NCBI RefSeq assembly: GCF_014218725.1
Contig: NZ_JABBJE010000001.1
Coordinates: 620,001-684,000, forward strand
Direction of reading: 5' to 3'
Origin: Brevundimonas huaxiensis
GTDB lineage: Bacteria > Pseudomonadota > Alphaproteobacteria > Caulobacterales > Caulobacteraceae
Length of the DNA: 64,000 nucleotides
The translations under genes and the position numbers were made by a program. Below, in pieces: positions 26,532-35,627 of the stretch. The notes below the pieces were generated by a model that was given only the letters and a program-made list of their open reading frames with translations, ran no database searches and was not told the origin of the DNA. Position 1 is the stretch's first letter; each line of letters starts with the position of its first letter.

Positions 26532-27313
26532 TGCTGATCGACAGTCATGTGAACCTGCACGCGCCGCAGTTCGACGAGGACCGGAACGCCGTGATCGCGC
26601 GCGCGCGCGAGGCGGGCGTCGGGCTGATGGTCGAGATCTCCGACAGGCTGACGACCTTCGAGGCGACGCACGGCATCGCCATGGCCAATGAGGACATCTG
26701 GTGCACGGTCGGGGTCCATCCGCACGAGGCCAAGGATGCGGCGGAACTGACGGCGGCGACCCTGATCGACCTGGCCCAGCGGCCCAAGGTGGTCGGGATC
26801 GGCGAATGCGGTCTGGATTTCCACTACGACTTCAGCCCGCGCGAGGTGCAGGCGGCGGTGTTCCGGCAGCATGTGGCGGCCGCGCGCGAAACCGGTCTGC
26901 CGCTGGTGATCCACACGCGTGAGGCGGACGACGTGATGGCGTCGATTCTGCGCGAGGAATATGCCGCATGGCCGTTCAAGATGTTGATGCACTGTTATAC
27001 GAGTGGTGCGGAACTGGCGAAAATCGCTGCTGAAATGGGCGCCTGGTTTTCGGTCTCCGGCATCGCGACCTTCAAGGCGGCCGAAGATGTGCGGGCGGTG
27101 ATCCGCGATATGCCGGGCGACCGGATCATCGTCGAGACCGACTGCCCCTATCTGGCGCCCATTCCGCATCGGGGGCGGCGCAACGAGCCGGCCTACATCG
27201 GCCATGTGCTGGACAAGCTGGCCGAGATCCGCGGCTGGAGCGCCGAGGAGGCGGATCGCCTTACGACCGAGGCCTTCTTCGGCCTCTTTGACCGGATACC
27301 AAGACCTGAATGA
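26531..27313 (+). CDS. tatD: TatD-family deoxyribonuclease/hydrolase
   Basis: A 260-residue TIM-barrel metal hydrolase of the TatD family (3'-5' DNA exonuclease and repair roles in studied members). Start ATG 26531 overlaps the holB stop. Family motifs are IGECGLDFHYDFSP, LVIHTREAD, MHCYTSGAEL and ETDCPYLAPIPHRGRRNEP. The N-terminal metal motif, normally D-[ST]-H-x-H-L, reads D4-S-H6-V-N8-L: the second metal-binding histidine is replaced by asparagine. Whether activity is kept is unknown. In many alphaproteobacteria metG lies between holB and tatD; here it does not. Confidence 0.92.
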   Translation: MLIDSHVNLHAPQFDEDRNAVIARAREAGVGLMVEISDRLTTFEATHGIAMANEDIWCTVGVHPHEAKDAAELTAATLIDLAQRPKVVGIGECGLDFHYDFSPREVQAAVFRQHVAAARETGLPLVIHTREADDVMASILREEYAAWPFKMLMHCYTSGAELAKIAAEMGAWFSVSGIATFKAAEDVRAVIRDMPGDRIIVETDCPYLAPIPHRGRRNEPAYIGHVLDKLAEIRGWSAEEADRLTTEAFFGLFDRIPRPE

Positions 27314-28104
27314 GTTTCGAAGTCGTCATTCTGGGCAGCGGGTCGTCGGGCGGGGTGCCGCGCGGGGACGGCGACTGGGGCGCCTGCGACCCGGCCGAGC
27401 CCAAGAACCGGCGCATGCGCTGTTCGATGCTGGCGAGAAAAACCGGTGCCGAGGGGGTGACCACTGTCCTGATCGACACATCACCGGACCTGCGCGAACA
27501 GATGCTGGCTAGCGGCACGAAGCATGTGGATGCGGTCCTCTACACCCACGATCATGCGGACCAGACCCACGGCATCGACGACCTGCGCACCTTCGCCGCG
27601 CGGGCAAGGAAGCGCATTCCGGCGTGGATGGATGCGGCGACGCATGGCTCGCTGACGCATCGGTTCGACTACATCTTCGAGAGCAAGTTCGGTTATCCGC
27701 CGCTGCTGGACGGACGGATCATTCCGCCGCATGGCACGGCCTGGTCGGTCGAGGGCGCAGGCGGGGCGATCCCGGTCACGACCTTTGATCAGGCGCACGG
27801 GCCGATCCGCTCGGTCGGCTATCGATTGGGCGATGTCGCCTATTCCAGCGATGTGTCCGACCTGGACGAGGCGGCGTTGGCGGCGGTGGCCGGGTGCAAG
27901 CTCTGGATCGTCGATGCTCTGCGTTATGCGCCGCATCCGACCCATGCCCATCTGGACCAGGCCCTAGCGTGGATCGCCGCCGCAGACGTGGAGCATGCGG
28001 TGCTGACGAACCTGCACATCGACATGGATTACCAAGCGTTGTCCGCGCTTGTTCCCAAAAACGTCGAGGTCGGATTCGATGGCTGGAGCCGAGTGATCGG
28101 CTAG
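27310..28104 (+). CDS. Metallo-beta-lactamase fold hydrolase, PhnP-like
   Basis: A 264-residue MBL-fold protein resembling PhnP/cyclic phosphodiesterases. Signatures are LGSGSSGGVPRGDGDWGACD at the N-terminus, TH80-D-H82-A-D84-Q85 for the metal site, HGIDDLRTFAAR, and a late YSSDVSDLDEAA with the metal aspartate. The final residue of the HxHxDH motif is Gln instead of His, so the second metal site is altered. It overlaps the tatD stop by 4 bases and shares the palindromic stop CTAG at 28101-28104 with the convergent recG. Its substrate is unknown. Confidence 0.88.
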   Translation: MSFEVVILGSGSSGGVPRGDGDWGACDPAEPKNRRMRCSMLARKTGAEGVTTVLIDTSPDLREQMLASGTKHVDAVLYTHDHADQTHGIDDLRTFAARARKRIPAWMDAATHGSLTHRFDYIFESKFGYPPLLDGRIIPPHGTAWSVEGAGGAIPVTTFDQAHGPIRSVGYRLGDVAYSSDVSDLDEAALAAVAGCKLWIVDALRYAPHPTHAHLDQALAWIAAADVEHAVLTNLHIDMDYQALSALVPKNVEVGFDGWSRVIG

Positions 28105-30200
28105 CTTGCGCCGGCCTTGTGGTTTTTCCAGTCGAATAGCTCTTCCAGCACCCGCACCGCCTGGCCGCGTTCCGATGTCAGATCTGGGTCGCGGTTCATG
28201 ATCAGCCGGGCATCATCGGCGGCGGCCAGCATCAGGCTGCGGTGGCGGATCGGATCGGCAAAACGATAGGCGGGAAAACCGCTCTGTTTCAGGCCGAGGG
28301 GATCGCCGCCGCCGCGCAGGCGGAAGTCTTCCTCTGCGATCTCGAATCCGTCCTCGGTGCGACGCAGGGTTTCGAGCCGCTCTTTCGCCGTCTCGCCCAA
28401 GGCGCCATCCTGACCGCCGTATAGCAGGATGCAGGAACTGGCCTTGGCGCCGCGACCGACGCGGCCGCGCAACTGGTGCAACTGGGCCAGACCGAAGCGG
28501 TCGGCGTGTTCGATGACCATGATCGAGGCGTTGGGCACGTCCACGCCGACTTCGACCACCGTGGTGGCGACGAGGACCGGCAGGCGGCCGTCGGCGAAGT
28601 CGGCCATGACGGCCTCGCGCTCGGCGCCCGGCATCTGGCCGTGGGCCAGGCCGACCTCCACGCCCAGCAGGCGTCGCAGATCGTCGGCGCGATCGACGGC
28701 GGCCGCCAGGTCGATGGCCTCGGATTCCTCAACCAGAGGGCAGATCCAATAGGCCTGGGCGCCGCTTTCGACGGCGGTCTTCAGACGGGCGGCGACCTCG
28801 CCGATGCGGGCCAAGGGCAGGACGGCGGTCGTGACGGGGGTGCGGCCGGGCGGCTTTTCCAGCAGGCGACTGACCTCCAGCTCGCCATATTGCGTCAGCT
28901 CCAGCGTGCGTGGGATGGGGGTGGCCGACATGGTCAGCAGATGCACGGCGCCCAGGCGCGGGTCGCCCTTGGCTTGCAGCCGCTGACGTTCGTTCACGCC
29001 GAACCGGTGTTGTTCGTCTATGACCGCCAAGGCCAGGCGGTCGAAGCGGACGGCGTCCTGGAACAGGGCATGGGTGCCGATGGCGACCTGGGCCTGACCC
29101 GAGGCCAGGGCTGCCAGTTTCTCGCGCCGTTGCGCCGGGGTGTCGCGGCCGGTGAGCAGGATGGCGGCGACGCCGGCTGCGTCCAGCATGGGGCCGAGCT
29201 TCTCGTAATGCTGGCGCGCCAGGATTTCGGTCGGGGCCATGAGCGCGGACTGGAAACCGCTGGCAGCGGCGTCCGCTAGCGCCAGGGCGGCGACGGCGGT
29301 CTTGCCCGAGCCGACATCGCCTTGCAGCAATCGGCCCATCTGCTGGCCCGACGCCAGATCACGACGAATTTCGGTGACGGCCTGGGCCTGGGCGTTGGTC
29401 AGCTGGAAGGGCAGGGCCTGGAGCAGGTGTTCGGACGCTGCGCCGGGAGCGATGACGGGGGCGGGCCGGATCTCGCGGGCGCGGCGACGACGGGCCAGAG
29501 CCAACTGGTGGGCCAGGAACTCGTCATAGGCCAGGCGCTGGCGGGCGGGGGCGTCGGGCGACAGGTCCATCTCGGCTGTAGGGGCGTGTAGAGCGTCCAG
29601 AGCGGCGCGCCAACCCAGCCAGTTCTGCTTCTTGAGCCAGGCGGGATCCTGCCATTCCGGCAGGTCGGGCGCGGCGGAGAGGGCGACCTGAACCAGTTTA
29701 CGCAACTGGCGCGAACTGAGGCCCTGGGTCGCCGGATAGACGGGCTCGGACGCCGGAATGTCGGCCGCCTTGTCCAGTGTCACGATGTCCGGATGGACGA
29801 TCTGGACCTCGCCGTTGAACCTTTCGACCTTGCCCGCGACCAACCGCGTTTCGCCGCGCGGCAACAGCCGGTCGATGTGCTGGGGCGAACCGCCGAACCA
29901 GACCAGATGCACGAAGCCGGTGGGATCGCTGGCCCGGACCTTCAGCGGCGCGCCAGGACGGCTGGGGGTGAAGAGGCGGTCGATGGTCACGGTGAAGACG
30001 CCCACCTCGCCATCGACGGCGGTGGCGGCCTCGGCAGGGCGGCGGACGATGACGCCGGACGGGCTGAGGAACAGCAGATCGCGGACAAGAGGGCCCGCCA
30101 CCTTTTGCACTAGAGGCAGGACGCGAGGGCCCACGCCCTTCAGGGTCGAGACCTCGGCGAACAGGGGAAAGAGAATCTGCGGACGCATCGCCGTGAACAT
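28101..30200 (-). CDS. recG: ATP-dependent DNA helicase RecG
   Basis: Branch-migration helicase that remodels stalled replication forks and Holliday junctions. The 699-residue product has the N-terminal wedge/OB domain (e.g. KVERFNGEVQIVHPDIV), Walker A in LLQGDVGSGKTAVAALALAD, motif II VIDEQHRFGVNERQ, motif III LTMSATPIPRTLEL and the C-terminal motifs TTVVEVGVDVPNASIMVIEH and QLHQLRGRVGRG. The start at 30200 (MFTAMRPQIL) has no clear Shine-Dalgarno and an ATG four codons in is equally possible. It is divergent from the sdhE-mfd pair. Confidence 0.97.
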   Translation of the reverse strand: MFTAMRPQILFPLFAEVSTLKGVGPRVLPLVQKVAGPLVRDLLFLSPSGVIVRRPAEAATAVDGEVGVFTVTIDRLFTPSRPGAPLKVRASDPTGFVHLVWFGGSPQHIDRLLPRGETRLVAGKVERFNGEVQIVHPDIVTLDKAADIPASEPVYPATQGLSSRQLRKLVQVALSAAPDLPEWQDPAWLKKQNWLGWRAALDALHAPTAEMDLSPDAPARQRLAYDEFLAHQLALARRRRAREIRPAPVIAPGAASEHLLQALPFQLTNAQAQAVTEIRRDLASGQQMGRLLQGDVGSGKTAVAALALADAAASGFQSALMAPTEILARQHYEKLGPMLDAAGVAAILLTGRDTPAQRREKLAALASGQAQVAIGTHALFQDAVRFDRLALAVIDEQHRFGVNERQRLQAKGDPRLGAVHLLTMSATPIPRTLELTQYGELEVSRLLEKPPGRTPVTTAVLPLARIGEVAARLKTAVESGAQAYWICPLVEESEAIDLAAAVDRADDLRRLLGVEVGLAHGQMPGAEREAVMADFADGRLPVLVATTVVEVGVDVPNASIMVIEHADRFGLAQLHQLRGRVGRGAKASSCILLYGGQDGALGETAKERLETLRRTEDGFEIAEEDFRLRGGGDPLGLKQSGFPAYRFADPIRHRSLMLAAADDARLIMNRDPDLTSERGQAVRVLEELFDWKNHKAGAS

Positions 30201-30334
30201 AGCGTGACCATGCCGGGTGGCGAAGTCCGTTCAGGAACGCTATCTGCGCTTCTCACATTCCTGATGCGCTATCGCTCTCCGCGCGGCGGATCGCTGCATG
30301 AGCGCATCGGCATTTCTAACGGGCAAGGATTCTT

Positions 30335-30676
30335 GTGGCCGAAATCGACGCGCGTCCCGACAGCGAAATGACCTCTGAGCAGATGACGCCTGAGCGCAGG
30401 CAGCGGCTGGGCCGCATTCAGTTCCGCGCCTGGCGGCGGGGCTTTCGCGAGGCTGATATGGTGCTGGGTCCGTTTTCCGATCAGGTCGCGCCGACCCTGA
30501 CCGATGCGGAACTGGACCAGTTCGAACGGCTGATCGACGAGGAAGATCAGTGGCTTTACGGCTGGATCATCGAGCGTGACCCGACGCCGCCCGAGTTCGA
30601 GACCCCGGTGATGGCCAAGGTGCGCGCCTTCATGCGCGCCCACGTCGCGGCCGAAGTCGGCAAGGGGATCGGCTGA
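30335..30676 (+). CDS. sdhE: FAD assembly factor SdhE (DUF339)
   Basis: A small helical protein (113 residues) that promotes covalent flavinylation of succinate dehydrogenase subunit SdhA. The hallmark RGxxE motif is present in RAWRRGFREADMVLGPF, followed by the DxxLY-like region ELDQFERLIDEEDQWLYGWI. GTG 30335 follows CAAGGA; the product has an N-terminal extension of ~25 residues compared with short family members. It overlaps the mfd start by one base (TGATG), so these two are coupled. Confidence 0.9.
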   Translation: MAEIDARPDSEMTSEQMTPERRQRLGRIQFRAWRRGFREADMVLGPFSDQVAPTLTDAELDQFERLIDEEDQWLYGWIIERDPTPPEFETPVMAKVRAFMRAHVAAEVGKGIG

Positions 30677-33600
30677 TGGACGCCAAGGTCGAATACCGAA
30701 CCGACGCCGATCTGGGCGGCGCGCCCGAGGGGTTGGACGCGCTGATCGTCGCCGAACGACTCAAGGCCGGCGGCGGTGTCGGCCTGTTCGTCGCACGCGA
30801 CTTTCAGAGGTCCGGCAGCTTTGTTCAGGCGTTTCAGTTCTTCTCGAAAGATATTGAAGTCCTGGATTATCCGGCGTGGGACTGTCTGCCCTATGACCGT
30901 CTGAGCCCCACGGCGGGTATCGCGGCGCAGCGCATGGCGACGCTGACGCGGCTGGCGATGCGCAAGCCCGGCGATGCGCCGGTTCTGGTCGTGACGACGG
31001 TGTCGGCGGCCATGCAACGCACCCCGCCCAAGTCGGTCACGACACAGGCAGGGTTCGAGACGAAGGTCGGCCGCGATCTCGATATCCAGGCGCTGGAGCG
31101 GTATTTCGCCGCCAACGGCTATGTCCGTGCCTCGACCGTGTCGGAGCGCGGCGAGTTCGCGGTGCGCGGCGGGGTCGTCGATGTCTATCCGCCCGGCTTC
31201 GAGGAGCCGGTCCGGCTGGACATGTTCGGCTCCGAGCTGGAATCCATCCGCACTTTCGATCCCGAAACGCAGCGGTCGACCGGCCAGATGACGTCCGTGT
31301 CCCTCGCGCCGGTGTCGGAGGCGTTGCTGGATGCGGCGGCCATCTCGAGGTTTCGCACCGGCTATCTGAACCTTTTCGGCGCGCCGGGCGACGATCCGCT
31401 GTATGCGACGATCAGCGAGGGCGCGCGGCGTCAGGGCATGGAGCAGTGGCTGCCGCTGTTCTATGAGACGCTGGACAGCCTGTTTGACTATCTGCCGGAC
31501 GACGCGGCGATCTTCCTCGATAACCAAGTCGAGACGGCCCGCGCCGAGCGATGGGATCTGGTCGCGGACGCCTATGATGCGCGCGCCGAGGCGGCCAAGG
31601 CCAAGGGTCAGGCCAGCGCCAATCGCGCCTTGCCGCCAAAGCGGCTCTATCTGGACGCCGGCGACTGGAATCAGGCGCTGGCGGGTCGCACCGTGCGGCG
31701 CTTCACGCCCTTTTCCACGGGTGGCGAGGATGCCGGCGGACGTCTGGGCCGGACCTTCGGGGCCGAGCGGGCGCAGGACAGCGTCAATCTGTTCGAGGCG
31801 GTGGCGGCCCACGCGGCGGGCCTGAAGGCCGAGGGCAAGCGGGTGCTGTTCGCCTCCTGGACCGAAGGGTCGTCGGAGCGGCTGGCGACCATGCTGGCCG
31901 ACCACGGGCTGGATCACATCGTCGCCGTGCGCGACTGGGCCGACGTTCAGGCAGCGCCGAAAGACCTCTATCTGCGCGGCGTTCTGCCGGTCGAGCATGG
32001 CTTTGTCACCGACGAGGTGGCGGTCATTTCCGAGACCGACATCCTGGGTGACCGTTTGGCGCGCCCGCGCAAGAAGCGCCGCGCCTCGAACTTCCTGGCG
32101 GAGGCGTCGGCCCTGACGACGGGCGATCTGGTGGTTCACCTGGATCACGGGATCGGTCGCTATGAAGGGCTTAAAACGCTGGAGATCCAGCAGGCCCCGC
32201 ACGACTGCCTGGAACTTTTCTACGCCGGCGAGAGCAAACTTTATCTGCCGGTTGAAAACATTGACCTTCTGACTCGATACGGGTCGGATTCCGAGGGCGT
32301 TCAGCTGGACAAGCTGGGCGGCGCAGGCTGGCAGGCCAGAAAGGCCAAGGCCAAGGAACGTCTGCGCGCCATGGCCGAGGGGCTGATCGCCCTGGCCGCC
32401 AAACGGGCGCTGCGCGAGACCGATGCGGTCACGCCGCCGCCGGGTCTGTTCGCCGAGTTCTGCGCGCGCTTCCCCTACGAGGAAACCGACGATCAGCTGA
32501 ACGCCATCGGCGATGTGCTGGAGGATCTGGGCAAGGGCACGCCGATGGATCGCCTGATCTGCGGCGACGTCGGCTTCGGCAAGACCGAGGTGGCGCTGAG
32601 GGCCGCCTTCGTCGTCGCCATGACGGGGCAGCAGGTGGCGATCGTCGCGCCGACGACCCTGCTGGCGCGCCAGCACTTCAAGACCTTCAGCGAACGCTTT
32701 GCGGGCTGGCCGGTGAAGGTGCGTCAGTTGTCGCGGATGGTGGGCGCCAAGGAGGCGTCGGAGACGCGCGCCGGGCTGAAAGACGGCTCGGTCGAGATCG
32801 TTGTCGGCACCCACGCGGTGCTCAGCGAACAGGTCGGCTTCCGCGATCTTGGCCTGGTCATCGTCGATGAGGAGCAGCACTTCGGCGTCAAGCACAAGGA
32901 GAAGCTGAAGACGCTGCGGGCCGACGTGCACCTGCTGACCCTGACGGCCACGCCGATCCCGCGCACGCTGCAGATGGCCCTGTCGGGCATCCGCGAGATG
33001 TCGATCATCGCCACCCCGCCGGTCGATCGCCTGGCGGTGCGGACCTATGTCACGCCGTGGGATCCGGTCCTGGTGCGCGAGGCCTTGCTGCGTGAGAAGT
33101 ATCGCGGCGGTCAGGCCTACTACGTCGCGCCGCGCCTGAAGGACCTGCCCGCCATCGAGAAATTCCTGCGCGAACAGGTGCCGGAGGTGAAGTTCGTGGT
33201 CGGCCACGGCCAGATGAGCGCGACTCAGCTGGAAGAGGTGATGAGCGCCTTCTACGACGGGGAATATGACGTTCTGGTCTCCACCACCATCGTCGAGAGC
33301 GGGCTGGATATCCCGACGGCGAATACGCTGATCGTGCACCGCGCCGACATGTTCGGCCTGGCGCAACTGTATCAGATCCGGGGTCGGGTCGGGCGGTCCA
33401 AGGCCCGCGCCTTCGCCTATCTGACCACCGATGCGGTCAAGCCGATGACCCTGTCGGCCGAGCGGCGGTTGCAGGTTCTGCAATCGCTGGACAATCTGGG
33501 CGCCGGCTTCCAACTGGCCAGCCACGATCTGGACCAGCGCGGCGGCGGCAATCTGCTGGGCGACGAACAGTCGGGCCACATCCGCGAGGTCGGCGTCGAA

Positions 33601-34125
33601 CTGTACCAGCAGATGCTGGAAGACGCCGTGGCGGAGTTGCGCGAAAAGGGCGAGGGACAGGCGGTGGATCGCGGTTGGTCGCCATCGATCAATGTCGGCG
33701 CTTCGGTCCTAATTCCAGAAGATTACGTGCCGGACCTGAACGTGCGTCTGAGCCTCTATCGTCGTCTTTCCGACGCCGAGCAGGCCGAGGATCGCGAAGC
33801 CCTGGCCGCCGAACTGATCGACCGTTTCGGCCCATTGCCGGATGAGGCGCAGCAGTTGCTGAAGATCGTTGGCATCAAGTCGAACTGCCGCAAGGCCTGC
33901 ATCGAGAAGATCGACATCGGGCCGCGCGGCGCGGTGCTGACTTTACGCGACAGCAGCTTCCCCAATCCGGCGGGACTGGTCGGGCTGATCCAGAAGAACC
34001 ACGCCTTCTGGAAGATTCGTCCGGATCAGAAGATCGTCGTTTCAGGCGATTGGCCGACGGCGGAAGAGCGCCTGAAGGTGGCCGAGCGGATCACCGCCGA
34101 TCTGGCGCGGGTGGCGGGGGCGTAA
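30676..34125 (+). CDS. mfd: Transcription-repair coupling factor Mfd
   Basis: ATP-driven translocase that removes RNA polymerase stalled at DNA lesions and recruits UvrA. The 1149-residue protein has the UvrB-like N-terminal module (ERGEFAVRGGVVDVYPPGFE), the RNAP-interacting CarD-like domain (GDLVVHLDHGIGRYEGLKTL), helicase motif I (LICGDVGFGKTEVALRAAF), motif II (VIVDEEQHFGVKHKEKLK), LTATPIPRTLQMAL, TTIVESGLDIPTANTLIVH and the C-terminal TRCF domain. Length is normal. It ends 5 bases before the convergent popA stop, without an intervening hairpin. Confidence 0.97.
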   Translation: MDAKVEYRTDADLGGAPEGLDALIVAERLKAGGGVGLFVARDFQRSGSFVQAFQFFSKDIEVLDYPAWDCLPYDRLSPTAGIAAQRMATLTRLAMRKPGDAPVLVVTTVSAAMQRTPPKSVTTQAGFETKVGRDLDIQALERYFAANGYVRASTVSERGEFAVRGGVVDVYPPGFEEPVRLDMFGSELESIRTFDPETQRSTGQMTSVSLAPVSEALLDAAAISRFRTGYLNLFGAPGDDPLYATISEGARRQGMEQWLPLFYETLDSLFDYLPDDAAIFLDNQVETARAERWDLVADAYDARAEAAKAKGQASANRALPPKRLYLDAGDWNQALAGRTVRRFTPFSTGGEDAGGRLGRTFGAERAQDSVNLFEAVAAHAAGLKAEGKRVLFASWTEGSSERLATMLADHGLDHIVAVRDWADVQAAPKDLYLRGVLPVEHGFVTDEVAVISETDILGDRLARPRKKRRASNFLAEASALTTGDLVVHLDHGIGRYEGLKTLEIQQAPHDCLELFYAGESKLYLPVENIDLLTRYGSDSEGVQLDKLGGAGWQARKAKAKERLRAMAEGLIALAAKRALRETDAVTPPPGLFAEFCARFPYEETDDQLNAIGDVLEDLGKGTPMDRLICGDVGFGKTEVALRAAFVVAMTGQQVAIVAPTTLLARQHFKTFSERFAGWPVKVRQLSRMVGAKEASETRAGLKDGSVEIVVGTHAVLSEQVGFRDLGLVIVDEEQHFGVKHKEKLKTLRADVHLLTLTATPIPRTLQMALSGIREMSIIATPPVDRLAVRTYVTPWDPVLVREALLREKYRGGQAYYVAPRLKDLPAIEKFLREQVPEVKFVVGHGQMSATQLEEVMSAFYDGEYDVLVSTTIVESGLDIPTANTLIVHRADMFGLAQLYQIRGRVGRSKARAFAYLTTDAVKPMTLSAERRLQVLQSLDNLGAGFQLASHDLDQRGGGNLLGDEQSGHIREVGVELYQQMLEDAVAELREKGEGQAVDRGWSPSINVGASVLIPEDYVPDLNVRLSLYRRLSDAEQAEDREALAAELIDRFGPLPDEAQQLLKIVGIKSNCRKACIEKIDIGPRGAVLTLRDSSFPNPAGLVGLIQKNHAFWKIRPDQKIVVSGDWPTAEERLKVAERITADLARVAGA

Positions 34126-34130
34126 AGCCC

Positions 34131-35468
34131 TCAGCGCGTCTTTTCGAATAGGTCGGCCGAGGCGCGTTCGAGCAGGGCGGCGGCGCTTTCGTCGGGGCGC
34201 ATCTCGGCGGCGCCGACGTCGAACTCAGCGACGAATGGCGACCGGTCCGGACCGGCGTCGAAGGCGGTGCAGCCGATCACGGCGGCGATTCGCTCTGCGG
34301 CCAGCCGCGCCGGTTCAGCTTGGGTTGCGGGCAGGGCCAGAGCGAAGACCTCCTTGGCCAGGCGGGCAGGGGTGTCCTCGACGCGGACCAGGCGTGAAAC
34401 CATGGCCCCGATCTGCGGCATGGCGCGATCCAGCCAACCGCCCTGACGCGCCCAGGTCACGGACTCGGTTTCGCGCACTCTCAGGACGCAGACGGAAAGC
34501 GGGCGCTTGCGCGCGCGCGAGGCCTCGGCGACGCGGCCCAGGTGGCTGGCGAACAGTTCGGGCGTGAACAGGCCTGTTTCCGGATCCATCACGTCCAGGC
34601 TGCGCACCGAGTCCAGAGTCTTGCGAATGCCCAGATGGGTGCGGTGCGCGCCGGCCAGGGACAGGATCCGCTCGGCCGTTTCGCCCTCGGGCGTATCGGC
34701 GGAGGCGACATCGGCGAAGCCGCGATTGAACAGTTCAGCCAGGCTGATCTCGTTCCGGCCGCGCAGGTAAAGCATCAGCGGGATGTGATAGAGGCGGGTG
34801 TTGCGCTTCATGCCCGCCGCGATCGACAGGGCCGGCGCATGGTCTTCGGCGCCCCACAGAACGGCGGCGTCGAACAGGCTTTCGTGCAGGTAGTCGAAGG
34901 CGGTGTAGGGCGTCGGCGCCGCGACCACCTCGACCCCGGCGGCGGTCAGGGCGTTCGACAGGGCGAGAAAGCGCCGGTCGGCGACGCCGGCGGCCAGAAC
35001 GCGCAAGGGCCCATCGTCGTCGGTCCTTTTGTCCAAGCCGACCCCGCGCGTGGCGAAGGTGGTGACGCGCAGCCGATATTCTTCCTCGGCGATGGCGGCC
35101 CGGCCCAGCTGCTCCAGACGCAAGGCGGCCTGGGCCGGATGCGGCGGCGTGGACATGGTCAGATCCGCGCCCTTCACCGAATCAGGGCGGGCGCCGATGA
35201 CCACAATGGGCAGGCGGCGCGGCTCGGCGGCGGCGCGAAGGCGAGACGCCACGTCGGCGTCGAAGGTGTTGATGTCGATGACGGCGGCTTCGAGCGGAAA
35301 GTCCTGAAGCGTCATCTCGGCCGAGACGACGTCGCGGGCGGTCACCGTCGTCCAGCCCAGCGCATCCAGACCCGCAGCGAGCGGCCCGATCCGGCCATCG
35401 TCAGCCGCCAGGATCAATACGCGCGCGTCGAAAGCCAAGCCGATCGTCTCCAAAGGTCGCCGCGCCAA
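34131..35468 (-). CDS. popA: PopA-like c-di-GMP effector (REC-REC-degenerate GGDEF)
   Basis: A 445-residue protein with two receiver-like domains (VLILAADDGRIGPLAAGLDA, ~15-125; LRVLAAGVADRRFLALS, ~155-280) and a GGDEF fold (DPETGLFTPELFASHL onward). The catalytic GGDEF reads A371-K-E-V-F375, so cyclase activity should be lost, but the c-di-GMP I-site R362-V-E-D365 is intact at the canonical five-residue spacing. That combination defines Caulobacter PopA, which binds c-di-GMP and helps deliver CtrA to the ClpXP protease. The TTG start at 35468 lacks a clear Shine-Dalgarno; TTG 35438 follows GGAGA and is a good alternative. Confidence 0.82.
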   Translation of the reverse strand: MARRPLETIGLAFDARVLILAADDGRIGPLAAGLDALGWTTVTARDVVSAEMTLQDFPLEAAVIDINTFDADVASRLRAAAEPRRLPIVVIGARPDSVKGADLTMSTPPHPAQAALRLEQLGRAAIAEEEYRLRVTTFATRGVGLDKRTDDDGPLRVLAAGVADRRFLALSNALTAAGVEVVAAPTPYTAFDYLHESLFDAAVLWGAEDHAPALSIAAGMKRNTRLYHIPLMLYLRGRNEISLAELFNRGFADVASADTPEGETAERILSLAGAHRTHLGIRKTLDSVRSLDVMDPETGLFTPELFASHLGRVAEASRARKRPLSVCVLRVRETESVTWARQGGWLDRAMPQIGAMVSRLVRVEDTPARLAKEVFALALPATQAEPARLAAERIAAVIGCTAFDAGPDRSPFVAEFDVGAAEMRPDESAAALLERASADLFEKTR

Positions 35469-35627
35469 TAGCCGGCCGGAAACGCGCGGACCATAGCGAC
35501 GAGGGTGTTAAGGATGCAATGTCGTCGGGCCAAAGGGATGCGGCCGGATCGCGAATGATCGTCCTCACGCGGATGAGACTTTCGCCACAGACGAATTCCG
35601 CTAGGTTCCGCCGCTTGTGCAACGGTT

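Noticed and set aside
30556..33579. Minus-strand frame of about 1000 codons opposite mfd
   Set aside because: Sequence is Arg/Gln/His-rich without domains; it mirrors the codon bias of mfd.
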